From NCBI GenBank assembly GCA_045541455.1, contig JAZQJA010000019.1:46736-110735 (forward strand): a stretch of DNA of 64,000 bases, given 5' to 3'. The position numbers and the translations under genes are program-made. The notes under the pieces are model-generated. The model saw only the letters and a list, made by a program, of their open reading frames with translations. It was not told the origin of the DNA and searched no databases. Positions 7,958 through 16,214 of the stretch are shown here, one piece after another. Position 1 is the stretch's first letter; each line of letters starts with the position of its first letter. The DNA comes from RGIG9041 sp045541455. GTDB lineage: Bacteria; Bacillota; Clostridia; Oscillospirales; QAKW01.

Positions 7958-9514
7958 ATGAAAACACTTACTATTATGGTCATCGCCATTGGCCTTTACC
8001 TTTTGGGTATGATTGGCATTGGCGTGTGGACATCAAGAAAGAATAAAAATACTGATGACTTTTATCTTGGTGGCAGACAGCTCGGCCCTATCGTAACTGC
8101 TATGAGTGCCGAAGCGTCGGATATGAGTTCGTGGCTACTTATGGGCTTGCCCGGTGTTGCAATGCTTTCCGGTCTTGCTGAAGCGTCGTGGACTGCAATC
8201 GGCCTTGCAATCGGTACATATTTAAACTGGCTAATTGTTGCAAAACGTCTTCGCGTTTACACTCAGCGTATTGGGGCTATCACCATTCCCGAATATTTTT
8301 CAAAGCGCTACGGTGACGACAAAAACATTTTAAGCATTATTGCCGCTGTTATCATTATAGTTTTCTTTATTCCGTATACAGCGTCTGGCTTTGCCGCTTG
8401 CGGTAAATTGTTTTCGTCTGTACTTAATGTTGATTATCTAACAGCGATGATAATCTGTGCGGCAATTATTGCGGTTTATTGTGTTCTGGGCGGTTTTCTT
8501 GCTGCCAGCACAACCGACCTTATCCAGTCGATAGTTATGACGCTTGCGCTTGTTATTGTTATTGGCTTTGGTGAAACTGCAGTTACTGCAAATACAGGTG
8601 CATTTGGCTTTGACGGTATTCTTAATGCTGTAAAAGATTTACCAGGTTATCTTTCACTTACACATAGTTACGATGCCGCAACCGGTACTGCTACAAGTTA
8701 CGGCACCGTTACAATCGTCGGCTTGCTTGCATGGGGCCTTGGCTATTTCGGTATGCCTCATATTCTCCTTCGCTTTATGGCTATTAAAGATGCTTCAAAA
8801 ATTAAAACCTCACGCCGTATTGCATCGGTTTGGGTTGTTATCTCAATGGGTGTTGCAGTTATGATAGGTGTTGCAGGTCTTTCGCTTGCAAACCACGGTG
8901 TAATTCCTATGCTTGAAGGCTCAAACACCGAAACGGTTATTATCGAAATTGCAAAGGCAATCGGTAAATACGGTTATATTCTCGCACTTATCGCAGGTGT
9001 CATACTTGCAGGTATTCTTGCAGCAACAATGTCAACTGCCGACTCACAGCTTATTACAGCTTCGTCAAGCGTTACAAAAGATATTGCACAAAACTTTTTG
9101 CACATTAAAATGTCCGACAAAATGTCAATGATAATTGCAAGGGCAACGGTAATTATCATTTCGCTTATTGCTGTTGTTTTTGCAGCAGACCCCAATTCGT
9201 CTGTTTTCCGTATCGTTCAGTTTGCGTGGGCAGGCTTTGGTGCAACATTTGCTCCGGTAGTTCTGGCTTCGCTTTTCTGGAAGCGCTCAAACAAGTGGGG
9301 TGCGCTTGCAGGTATGCTTGCCGGCGGTATTACTGTTTTTGTTTGGAAATACGGCATTTCAAAACTCGGCGGTGTGTTTGCAGTATATGAATTGTTACCG
9401 GCATTTATCGTTGCATGCATCGCTCTTGTGGTTGTAAGCCTTTTGACCTCTAAACCGTCAGAAAAAATAATAAAAGAATATGACGAAGCAAAAGCCGCTT
9501 CAAAAGAGAAATAA
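7958..9514 (+). CDS. putP: Sodium/proline symporter PutP (SSS family)
   Basis: Na+-driven uptake of proline into the cell. It has 518 residues with the expected 13 membrane helices. Family signatures are clear: DFYLGGRQLGP near 38, MSAEASDMSSWLLMGLPG near 54 (sodium-site loop), TIPEYFSKRYGD near 110 and MSTADSQLITASSSVTKDI near 350. The upstream in-frame ATG at 7904 is rejected because the AAAGAGGG site fits the ATG at 7958. It is a single-gene unit with its own promoter and terminator. Confidence 0.93.
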   Translation: MKTLTIMVIAIGLYLLGMIGIGVWTSRKNKNTDDFYLGGRQLGPIVTAMSAEASDMSSWLLMGLPGVAMLSGLAEASWTAIGLAIGTYLNWLIVAKRLRVYTQRIGAITIPEYFSKRYGDDKNILSIIAAVIIIVFFIPYTASGFAACGKLFSSVLNVDYLTAMIICAAIIAVYCVLGGFLAASTTDLIQSIVMTLALVIVIGFGETAVTANTGAFGFDGILNAVKDLPGYLSLTHSYDAATGTATSYGTVTIVGLLAWGLGYFGMPHILLRFMAIKDASKIKTSRRIASVWVVISMGVAVMIGVAGLSLANHGVIPMLEGSNTETVIIEIAKAIGKYGYILALIAGVILAGILAATMSTADSQLITASSSVTKDIAQNFLHIKMSDKMSMIIARATVIIISLIAVVFAADPNSSVFRIVQFAWAGFGATFAPVVLASLFWKRSNKWGALAGMLAGGITVFVWKYGISKLGGVFAVYELLPAFIVACIALVVVSLLTSKPSEKIIKEYDEAKAASKEK

Positions 9515-9530
9515 AAACACTTAATAAATA

Positions 9531-9577
9531 AAACACAGCACCCTGAAATTGTAGTACTTTCAGGGTGCTGTGTTTTT
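9531..9577. terminator. Terminator after putP
   Basis: Long stem AAACACAGCACCCTGAAA / TTTCAGGGTGCTGTGTTT with a nine-base loop and T tract. Confidence 0.92.
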
Positions 9578-9625
9578 ATCAAATATGTTGAATTTACATA
9601 AATAGTTTTAAAAAGATTAAAACTA

Positions 9626-9654
9626 TTGACAAAAGTGGAATAAAATGCTAATAT
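9626..9654 (+). promoter_or_regulatory. Promoter of protease/lipoprotein pair
   Basis: TTGACA at 9626-9631, 17-base spacer, TAATAT at 9649-9654. It gives a leader of about 52 bases with a strong AAGGAGG ribosome site. Confidence 0.8.
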
Positions 9655-9712
9655 AAATATGGCAGATGGAAGATAAAAGACGTCTTTACAGCTACATAAT
9701 AAGGAGGTAAAT

Positions 9713-10336
9713 ATGTGTATAAACAGAAGTGTATATAAACGGTTTTTCACTATAATATCTTTGGTTTCAATTATTGCTATGGTATGTTGTAGTGCCAATG
9801 CGTATGTTCACCAAGGTGGAAAGTTAAATAATGGTGTAAAAAATCAAAAATATTATATTGGCATTACAAATGATACATTGGCTTCACAATGTATACAAGC
9901 ATTTTCTGATTGGAATTATGCTATGAATGCTCAATCACCATATTCTAGTTTAGGTTTTTCTTTTACTCGCTCAAGTCTAATACGAGATTCTACAATTAGA
10001 TTTTGGGGAGAAAATGTACCCGGAGAGTCTTGGTATGGTTTAACACGCTACTATATTGTTGATAACAACCTAAATGCCACAAGAGTGTCAAATGCATACA
10101 ATAGGGATTATTCAAGTTGTATTTTAAATATGGCATATTTTGATTCATCATATAATTTTCCTACGGTATTACATTGGAAATCAATTTCTGCTCATGAAAT
10201 AGGTCATGCAATGGGGTTGGCTCATACAAATGCTGATGGCGATGTAGGTAAACTCATGTTTAAAGGGTTTAATGTAAGAACCGCAACATCACCGACAGGG
10301 GATGAAGTAAGGGGCATATACTATAAATATAATTGA
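9713..10336 (+). CDS. Secreted matrixin-like zinc metalloprotease
   Basis: A 207-residue exported protein. The zinc motif HEIGHAMGLAH (HExxHxxGxxH) is near residues 162-172, followed by a Met-containing turn (KLMFKG) about ten residues later, as in metzincins of the M10/matrixin type. The amino end has a basic start and a hydrophobic segment (FTIISLVSIIAMVCC) ending SANA-Y, consistent with signal peptidase cleavage. No propeptide cysteine switch is obvious, and there is no anchoring domain, so it may be released. Composition is clearly more A+T-rich than the neighbours (TTA, AGA and ATA codons common), which suggests acquisition. It has a strong RBS AAGGAGG. It is followed by a lipoprotein gene in the same unit. 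Confidence 0.85.
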   Translation: MCINRSVYKRFFTIISLVSIIAMVCCSANAYVHQGGKLNNGVKNQKYYIGITNDTLASQCIQAFSDWNYAMNAQSPYSSLGFSFTRSSLIRDSTIRFWGENVPGESWYGLTRYYIVDNNLNATRVSNAYNRDYSSCILNMAYFDSSYNFPTVLHWKSISAHEIGHAMGLAHTNADGDVGKLMFKGFNVRTATSPTGDEVRGIYYKYN

Positions 10337-10401
10337 TTTAAGGGTGTATATAACTAGATAAAATAAAAATTATAAAATCAACATATAAGAAAGGAGTTAA
10401 T

Positions 10402-11019
10402 ATGAAAAGATTATTACTAAATTTGTGTACGATAGCATTATGTGTGGCTTTTTGTTCATGCACAAGCGTAAAAGATAGCACTGATGGCGAAATATATTTT
10501 CCTACTAAGTCTGAAAAAGAATCTGTAATGTCTGCAGAAATGATTATACCAAAGAATATGAGCGAACTTTATGATACTGCTCATAGTATAGTTGTCTGCG
10601 ATATTATAAAGGATGACGAGTCTATTCAAAACGGTTCTGTTGATTTGGCTATTTCTACAGCCAGAATTGTGGAAGTAATAAAAGGAGACCATCAGAAAAA
10701 TACCGATATTTTAATTCAGGAAACAGGGGAAAGGCTACAAGACGGGGATATTTCAATAGATGGCGTACCTCTGTTAAGAAAGAATATGAAAGTGTTGCTG
10801 TTCTTAAATAAACCTACAACTGAAAATTATAACGGTAAAACAACTTATGGCATTGTCGGTTGTTATTACGGAAAGTTTTTCTATGACAATAATAAGACTG
10901 TACATTCGGCAGTTGACTTTGCAGTTGACAATGCAACAGAATTGTCAGATTTCAAACAACCGCAAAAAGAACAAATTGTGCTAACCTCTATTGAAGAAAT
11001 TTCCAAGACTTATAAATAG
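10402..11019 (+). CDS. Lipoprotein of unknown function paired with the protease
   Basis: A 205-residue protein with a lipoprotein signal (MKRLLLNLCTIALCVAFCSC; the lipobox Cys is probably residue 20), so it is expected on the outer face of the membrane. After a short linker comes one compact beta-rich domain with the pattern AHSIVVCDIIKDD..., ARIVEVIKGD..., LIQETGERLQDG..., NMKVLLFLNK..., YGIVGCYYGKFF. I know of similar domains in Gram-positive exported proteins but no defined function. It lies 65 bases after the protease gene with a GAAAGGAG site and shares its A+T-rich composition. A role as a protease partner or inhibitor is possible only by context. Confidence 0.7.
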   Translation: MKRLLLNLCTIALCVAFCSCTSVKDSTDGEIYFPTKSEKESVMSAEMIIPKNMSELYDTAHSIVVCDIIKDDESIQNGSVDLAISTARIVEVIKGDHQKNTDILIQETGERLQDGDISIDGVPLLRKNMKVLLFLNKPTTENYNGKTTYGIVGCYYGKFFYDNNKTVHSAVDFAVDNATELSDFKQPQKEQIVLTSIEEISKTYK

Positions 11020-11025
11020 ACTGCT

Positions 11026-11069
11026 AAAAAAATAATGAGTAGGATAAATCCTACTCATTATTTTTTTAT
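11026..11069. terminator. Bidirectional terminator, lipoprotein / V-ATPase operon
   Basis: Perfect stem TAATGAGTAGGA/TCCTACTCATTA with a four-base loop, A tract on the left and T tract on the right. It ends both the plus-strand lipoprotein gene and the minus-strand V-ATPase operon. Confidence 0.92.
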
Positions 11070-11082
11070 AATTTAGTTTATT

Positions 11083-11691
11083 TTAATTATTTTTTTCTTT
11101 TTGGCGCTTAATAACTTTCATACGAATAAATTCTTCGCGCTCTTTTTCTTCCAAAAATTCGGTTATATACGCAATATCTTTTTTGTAACCGGGTATTACA
11201 ATGTTTTTAAGCGCGTTTGCACGTTTTTGGGTTTTACTTATGGCAACCGCCAGCCTATAAATTGAACTTTCAAGTTCTGCAAGCTCGGCACACAGTTCTT
11301 TAACCTTTCTAAAACTTGCATACGCCTTGTCCATAGCACAACTGCCAAGTTCCATACCGTAATATGGTTTTGGTGCTTTAGGGTGATATTTAACAGTAGG
11401 TATCTCAACACCCATAACACTTTTTTCAAGAATTGTTATGCAGTCATCTATCGGTACGGCTTTTGCAATGCTAGACACATCTGCACCCGAAACATTAGCC
11501 TTGATGAGCGCATCATACGCTTCGGAAAAGGTGGAGTTAATGCGTGTCTGAATGTTTTTTGCACGATCAATAAGCCCCATCATTTCGCGTATAAGTATAT
11601 TCCGTTTTCTGTCCATAAGGTCAAAGCCCACCGTCGCCAACGACAGCGAGTTTTTAACACGTAATAGGTTGCCCTTTGTTGGAAATACCAT
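11083..11691 (-). CDS. ntpD: V-type ATPase subunit D (central stalk)
   Basis: Rotor shaft subunit that turns inside the A3B3 head. It has 202 residues. The amino end (PTKGNLLRVKNSLSLATVGFDLMDRKRNILI) is the conserved D-subunit start, and the rest is helical, as expected for a long antiparallel coiled coil, ending with RRxNALKNIVIPGYKKDIAYI-like sequence (here KRANALKNIVIPG). It is the last gene of the operon, seven bases after ntpB and just before the terminator. Confidence 0.95.
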   Translation of the reverse strand: MVFPTKGNLLRVKNSLSLATVGFDLMDRKRNILIREMMGLIDRAKNIQTRINSTFSEAYDALIKANVSGADVSSIAKAVPIDDCITILEKSVMGVEIPTVKYHPKAPKPYYGMELGSCAMDKAYASFRKVKELCAELAELESSIYRLAVAISKTQKRANALKNIVIPGYKKDIAYITEFLEEKEREEFIRMKVIKRQKEKNN

Positions 11692-11698
11692 TTTAATC

Positions 11699-13069
11699 TC
11701 ACTTTAAATATTTTTCTATAAATTCTTTTTTTACTCTTGTAAGTTCGGTACGCGGCAGTAATTTTAACAGTTCCCAACCCAAATCAAGCGTTTCTTCAAT
11801 AGTTCTGCCCCTGCCTGACGGCTGGTTTATAAACTGTTTTTCAAACTCACGACCGAACATAATGTATGCTTTGTCGGTTTCAGATAATTCCTCTTCACCG
11901 ATAACTGATGCAAGTGCGCGTGCGTCGGTAACTTTTGCGTATGCCGCAAACAGCTGGTCGGAAAGACTTGCATGGTCTTCACGGGTATATCCTTCGCCTA
12001 TTCCGTCTTTCATAAGTCTTGAAAGTGACGGAAGTACCGAAACAGGTGGATAAACCCCACTTTGCGACAGCGTTCTGTCAAGAACAATTTGCCCTTCGGT
12101 GATGTAGCCTGTAAGGTCGGGGATTGGGTGGGTGATGTCGTCGTTTGGCATTGTAAGAATCGGGATAAGCGTTACCGAACCTTTGTTGCCCTTTAACATT
12201 CCCGCTCTTTCATAAAGAGATGCAAAGTCAGAGTACAGATAGCCGGGGAAACCTTTTCTTGCAGGAATCTCTCCTTTTGAAGCAGAAAGTTCGCGAAGTG
12301 CCTCGGCATAGGCTGTAATATCAGTCATAATTACAAGCACTTGCTTGCCTTTTTCAAAAGCAAGATATTCTGCCGCGGTAAGTGCACAGCGGGGCGTTAC
12401 AATTCTTTCAATAATCGGGTCGTTTGCAAGGTTTAAAAACATTACAACATTAGAGCCTGCACCGCTTTTTTTAAATTCGCGTTTAAAAAAGTCAGCAACA
12501 TCGTTTTTTACGCCCATCGCGGCAAACACGATTGCAAAATCGTCTTGCGAGCCGTCTTTTAAACCTGCACTTGTTGCAATTTGCACCGCAAGTCTGTCAT
12601 GCGGTATACCCGAGCCGCTGAATATCGGCAGTTTTTGACCGCGTATAAGCGTCATTAACATATCAATTGAAGAAACACCCGTGCAAATAAAGTCACGTGG
12701 GTACTCGCGCTGGACAGGGTTAATTGCCGCACCGTTTATGTCAGCACTCTTTTCACAAAAAATCGGTCCTAAATCGTCGGCGGGCTTGCCTGCACCGTTA
12801 AAAACGCGTCCCAACATTTCTTCTGACAGTTCAAGATGCATCGGTTTGCCGGTAAACGAGGTTTTGTTGTTTGTCAGCGACATATCATTTGTTCCTTCAA
12901 ACATCTGAAGTACCGCGCGATCACCGTCAATGCGTATAACTCTGCCTGTGCGGATTTCACCGCTATCAAGCACCACTTCTGCCATTTCGTCAAAGGTGAC
13001 ATCTTTAACACCGTCGACTACAATGAGAGGTCCGTTTATTTCTTTAATTCCAAGATATTGTATTCTCAT
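11699..13069 (-). CDS. ntpB: V-type ATPase subunit B (regulatory, non-catalytic)
   Basis: 456 residues, the usual length. It alternates with subunit A in the head. The P-loop region is replaced by FSGSGIPHDRLAVQIA, the typical non-catalytic form. The amino-terminal beta barrel (GIKEINGPLIVVDGV) and the ARKGFPGYLYSDFASLYERAG segment are conserved. It follows ntpA after five bases. Confidence 0.97.
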   Translation of the reverse strand: MRIQYLGIKEINGPLIVVDGVKDVTFDEMAEVVLDSGEIRTGRVIRIDGDRAVLQMFEGTNDMSLTNNKTSFTGKPMHLELSEEMLGRVFNGAGKPADDLGPIFCEKSADINGAAINPVQREYPRDFICTGVSSIDMLMTLIRGQKLPIFSGSGIPHDRLAVQIATSAGLKDGSQDDFAIVFAAMGVKNDVADFFKREFKKSGAGSNVVMFLNLANDPIIERIVTPRCALTAAEYLAFEKGKQVLVIMTDITAYAEALRELSASKGEIPARKGFPGYLYSDFASLYERAGMLKGNKGSVTLIPILTMPNDDITHPIPDLTGYITEGQIVLDRTLSQSGVYPPVSVLPSLSRLMKDGIGEGYTREDHASLSDQLFAAYAKVTDARALASVIGEEELSETDKAYIMFGREFEKQFINQPSGRGRTIEETLDLGWELLKLLPRTELTRVKKEFIEKYLK

Positions 13070-13074
13070 ATACT

Positions 13075-14832
13075 TTACCTATAGCTTTCCTCAAGTTCTG
13101 AAAGTTTTTTGCAAAGTTTGTCTGTTATTACTTCAAATTTTGAAAGTTCGTCGTTTCTTATTTCAAACTTAATGCGTGATGCCTCGTCAAAAGTACCCGT
13201 TTTTGTAATTTGTGACAGCGGAATACCTTGTTTTATAAGGGTAAGCGACTTGTCGTAAAGGGTAAGTAACATTTTCATCATTGCATATTGTTTTTCAAGC
13301 GGTGCGTATGTATCTATGTCGTTCATCGCATTTTGCTGTAAAAAGCCTTGGCGCAACAGTTTAGCGGTGACAATAATAAGTTTTTGGTCTTCAGGTAATA
13401 CATCTTCACCGATAAGTTTTACTATCTCCATAAGTCTGCTTTCTTCAAGCAGTATACCGATAACTCTGCCCCTTGCATTTTCAAAGTCTTCACACACATT
13501 TTGTCCGTACCAACCGCGTAGTTCTTCAAAATACTCTGTGTAACTAGTAACCCAGTTGATAGCAGGGTAGTGTCGAGAATATGCAAGGTCGCGGTCAAGC
13601 GCCCAAAAGCAACGTATAAAACGCTTGGTGTTTTGTGTTACCGGCTCTGAAAAGTCACCGCCCTGCGGTGATACAGCACCGATTATGGTAACACTGCCAG
13701 ATTTGCCATTAAGTGTTTTTACAAACCCTGCACGTTCATAAAATTTTGAAAGTCGTGACGGAAGATATGAGGGAAAACCTTCCTCTGCCGGCATTTCTTC
13801 AAGTCTGCCCGAAATTTCACGCAGTGCTTCTGCCCAGCGTGATGTCGAGTCGGCCATTATCGCAACATGGTAACCCATATCACGATAGTACTCAGCAAGC
13901 GTAACACCAGTATAAATTGATGCTTCACGTGCTGCAACCGGCATATTTGATGTGTTGGCAATCATAACGGTGCGTTCGATAAGTTTGCGGTTTGTTTTAG
14001 GGTCTACAAGTTCTGAAAACTCTTCAAGAACCTGAGTCATTTCGTTACCGCGCTCTCCGCAACCGATGTAAACAATAATGTCAGCATCACTCCATTTTGC
14101 AATTTGGTGCTGAACCATTGTTTTACCGGTACCAAAACTGCCGGGAACTGCCGCTGCACCGCCCTTTGCAATAGGGAACAGCGTGTCAATAACACGCTGC
14201 CCTGTAACCAGCGGTTCGACAGACGAAAGGCGCTCACCCACAGGTCGCGCTTGCTTTATCGGCCAGCGTTGCGCAAGGGCTATATCGTGTATTTTACCGT
14301 GTTTGTCTTTTACACGGATAATAGGCTCTAATATGTTATATTCCCCACTGTCTTTGGCAAACACGACTTCACCCGAAATGTCGGGCGGTACCATAGATTT
14401 GTGTATAATTCCTTCATTTTCGGGGGTTGTGGCAAACACTTGACCGCCTGAAACGGTGTCTCCTGTAGACACTAAAACAGTTACTTGCCATTTTCTCTGT
14501 GTGTCAAGGTTGTCGCAAACAACACCGCGTTGTAAAAATGCACCGGATTGTTTAGAAAGAGCATTAAGCGGACGCTCAATACCATCAAATATGTTGGAAA
14601 TTATGCCCGGACCCAGCAACGCGCAAAGCGGTCCGCCACTGGCTTCAACCGGTTCTCCTGCAGCAATACCTGCAGTGTCTTCATAAACCTGAATTGTGGT
14701 ACTGTCGGCAGACACCGAAATAACCTCACCTATAAGGCGTGGTTTGCCGACGTAAACCATTTCCATCATACTAAAGGTGTCGGAGTTTTTTACGGTCACA
14801 ACAGGACCGTTTATACTATAAATGACATCCAT
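13075..14832 (-). CDS. ntpA: V-type ATPase subunit A (catalytic)
   Basis: 585 residues, full length. The catalytic P-loop is GSFGTGKT near residue 232 (the usual family form is GAFGSGKT), with the catalytic glutamate region GCGERGNEMTQVL about 25 residues later. The characteristic non-homologous insertion of V-type A subunits (about 110-190, GTVQVFATTPENEGIIHK-like region) is present. It hydrolyses or makes ATP in the head of the rotary pump. It lies four bases after ntpE. Confidence 0.97.
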   Translation of the reverse strand: MDVIYSINGPVVTVKNSDTFSMMEMVYVGKPRLIGEVISVSADSTTIQVYEDTAGIAAGEPVEASGGPLCALLGPGIISNIFDGIERPLNALSKQSGAFLQRGVVCDNLDTQRKWQVTVLVSTGDTVSGGQVFATTPENEGIIHKSMVPPDISGEVVFAKDSGEYNILEPIIRVKDKHGKIHDIALAQRWPIKQARPVGERLSSVEPLVTGQRVIDTLFPIAKGGAAAVPGSFGTGKTMVQHQIAKWSDADIIVYIGCGERGNEMTQVLEEFSELVDPKTNRKLIERTVMIANTSNMPVAAREASIYTGVTLAEYYRDMGYHVAIMADSTSRWAEALREISGRLEEMPAEEGFPSYLPSRLSKFYERAGFVKTLNGKSGSVTIIGAVSPQGGDFSEPVTQNTKRFIRCFWALDRDLAYSRHYPAINWVTSYTEYFEELRGWYGQNVCEDFENARGRVIGILLEESRLMEIVKLIGEDVLPEDQKLIIVTAKLLRQGFLQQNAMNDIDTYAPLEKQYAMMKMLLTLYDKSLTLIKQGIPLSQITKTGTFDEASRIKFEIRNDELSKFEVITDKLCKKLSELEESYR

Positions 14833-14835
14833 CGT

Positions 14836-15447
14836 TTATTCTCCTGTAACCGATAACTTTGAAATTGCAAGAAACTGAGCTTTTTCATTTTCAAAGCTAT
14901 AATCGAGAGTCAAATCGTAAATTACGGCGCGCTTGTTGTCTTTAATAATCAAACCGCCGATTTTTATATCTTCGCTGATAACAATATCGGCATTTTTAAA
15001 ATGTGACTTTGCACATTCGCTATCAGCATTGTTTGCCGAAGTAAACACTGTTATCGAGTCGGAAAACTGTGATTTGTCAAGGGCGCAAACGCGCTTGTTA
15101 ATAAATTGGCTGTAATTGTCGCTTTTTGCAAAATCGCACAGCCTTAAAAATAACTTTTCAAACACAGCAGATTGAATTTCAGTACGTTTTTTTATAAGTT
15201 CAATACGAGTGGTTGCTGCCGCGTCTGTAAGTTGATGGCTAAAACTGTCAGTAATAAGTGCTTTTTGTTCAAGTTCATACTGTGCAGCACTTTTTTCTGC
15301 TTCGTATTTAGCTGTTGAAAGTACCTGCTTTTCGCGCGCCCTTGCATCTTCTACAATACGTTTTGCCTGAGCCTTGGCGTCTTTTAAAACGGCACTTTCA
15401 AGGTTTTGAACCATTTTATATGATTTGTTAAAATCGTTTTGAAGCAT
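14836..15447 (-). CDS. ntpE: V-type ATPase subunit E (peripheral stalk)
   Basis: 203 residues: an amino-terminal helix rich in Ala, Lys and Glu (about 15-85, KDAKAQAKRIVEDARAREK...) and a mixed carboxy-terminal domain, as in E subunits that pair with the H/G subunit to form the stator stalk. The sequence is divergent and named partly by position between F and A. Confidence 0.88.
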   Translation of the reverse strand: MLQNDFNKSYKMVQNLESAVLKDAKAQAKRIVEDARAREKQVLSTAKYEAEKSAAQYELEQKALITDSFSHQLTDAAATTRIELIKKRTEIQSAVFEKLFLRLCDFAKSDNYSQFINKRVCALDKSQFSDSITVFTSANNADSECAKSHFKNADIVISEDIKIGGLIIKDNKRAVIYDLTLDYSFENEKAQFLAISKLSVTGE

Positions 15448-15460
15448 TTTTATAAACCTT

Positions 15461-15769
15461 CTATATCTTAATGCCTACTGCCGAACGAATATATTCGGCA
15501 ATAGCGTTTTCGTCACGGCCGTTACCATGTCTGTCGGGTATCTCCAATAAAAGCGGCCGTGATTTATTTTTCTTAATATCATCTGTTTTTTCTTGGCATA
15601 GTTTACACAGAGAACCGCTGATTAAAACAATTCCTATGTCACTGTTACAAAGCGTATCGTCAAGCGCTTTGTCCGCTTCGGATTTTGTATGGACAACAAC
15701 ACCGTCAACCCCGGCCATTCTAAGTCCTGTCAGCGTGTCATTGTTGTCCGAAATAACATACATTTTCAT
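15461..15769 (-). CDS. ntpF: V-type ATPase subunit F (central stalk)
   Basis: 102 residues beginning MKMYVISDNNDTLTGLRMAGV, the conserved amino end of F subunits; the middle LISGSLCKLCQEKTDDIKK and LLLEIPDRHG also fit. The open frame extends far upstream inside ntpK, but the family start is the ATG at 15769 (or 15763), four bases after the ntpK stop. Some systems call this subunit G. Confidence 0.92.
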   Translation of the reverse strand: MKMYVISDNNDTLTGLRMAGVDGVVVHTKSEADKALDDTLCNSDIGIVLISGSLCKLCQEKTDDIKKNKSRPLLLEIPDRHGNGRDENAIAEYIRSAVGIKI

Positions 15770-15773
15770 ATTC

Positions 15774-16202
15774 TTATAATACGAACAGAATAAGGAATGA
15801 AACAAGCAAACCATAAATAGCAATACCTTCGCCAAGCGCAACGAAGATAAGAGATTTACCGAAAGTAGACGAATCTTCAGCCATAGCACCGATAGCAGCG
15901 CTTGCTGCAGGGCCTACGGCAAGACCGCCGCCTATACCAGCCATACCTACCGATGCAGCAGCGGCAATAGCCTTTATTGCAGTGTCGGTAATGCCCGAGG
16001 CAACAGTGGTTGCAGTTTCAGGTGCAGCAAGTGCAATTGCAGGCATAAAAAAGCTTGCAAGCATTACAACGCCGAATGCTGATAAATTATACATCATTCT
16101 TCTTTTTGCACGTTTGCCCGAAAGTTTGCCTGAAAGAACGGGGAGAATGGGTAATAAAACAAGTAAAAATAAAACAGTAACAGTAATAAAAGCGTATAAC
16201 AT
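15774..16202 (-). CDS. ntpK: V-type ATPase subunit K (membrane rotor ring)
   Basis: 142 residues. The carboxy-terminal hairpin has the glycine-rich helix MAGIGGGLAVGPAASAAIGAMAED and the ion-binding helix FVALGEGIAIYGLLVSFLIL, whose Glu is the only membrane carboxylate. Two hydrophobic segments come before it: residues 1-24, a basic loop GKRAKRR, then 39-60 ending in ALAAPE, which resembles a signal-peptidase site. The protein is therefore either a four-helix subunit with one ion site or a two-helix c subunit with a removable leader. The ion (Na+ or H+) cannot be read safely. Confidence 0.9.
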   Translation of the reverse strand: MLYAFITVTVLFLLVLLPILPVLSGKLSGKRAKRRMMYNLSAFGVVMLASFFMPAIALAAPETATTVASGITDTAIKAIAAAASVGMAGIGGGLAVGPAASAAIGAMAEDSSTFGKSLIFVALGEGIAIYGLLVSFLILFVL

Positions 16203-16214
16203 TTTTAAAACTCC

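Noticed and set aside
9217..9798. 193-codon minus-strand frame over the end of putP and the start of the protease gene
   Set aside because: It is antisense to two well-supported features, passes through the terminator and promoter, and matches no family.
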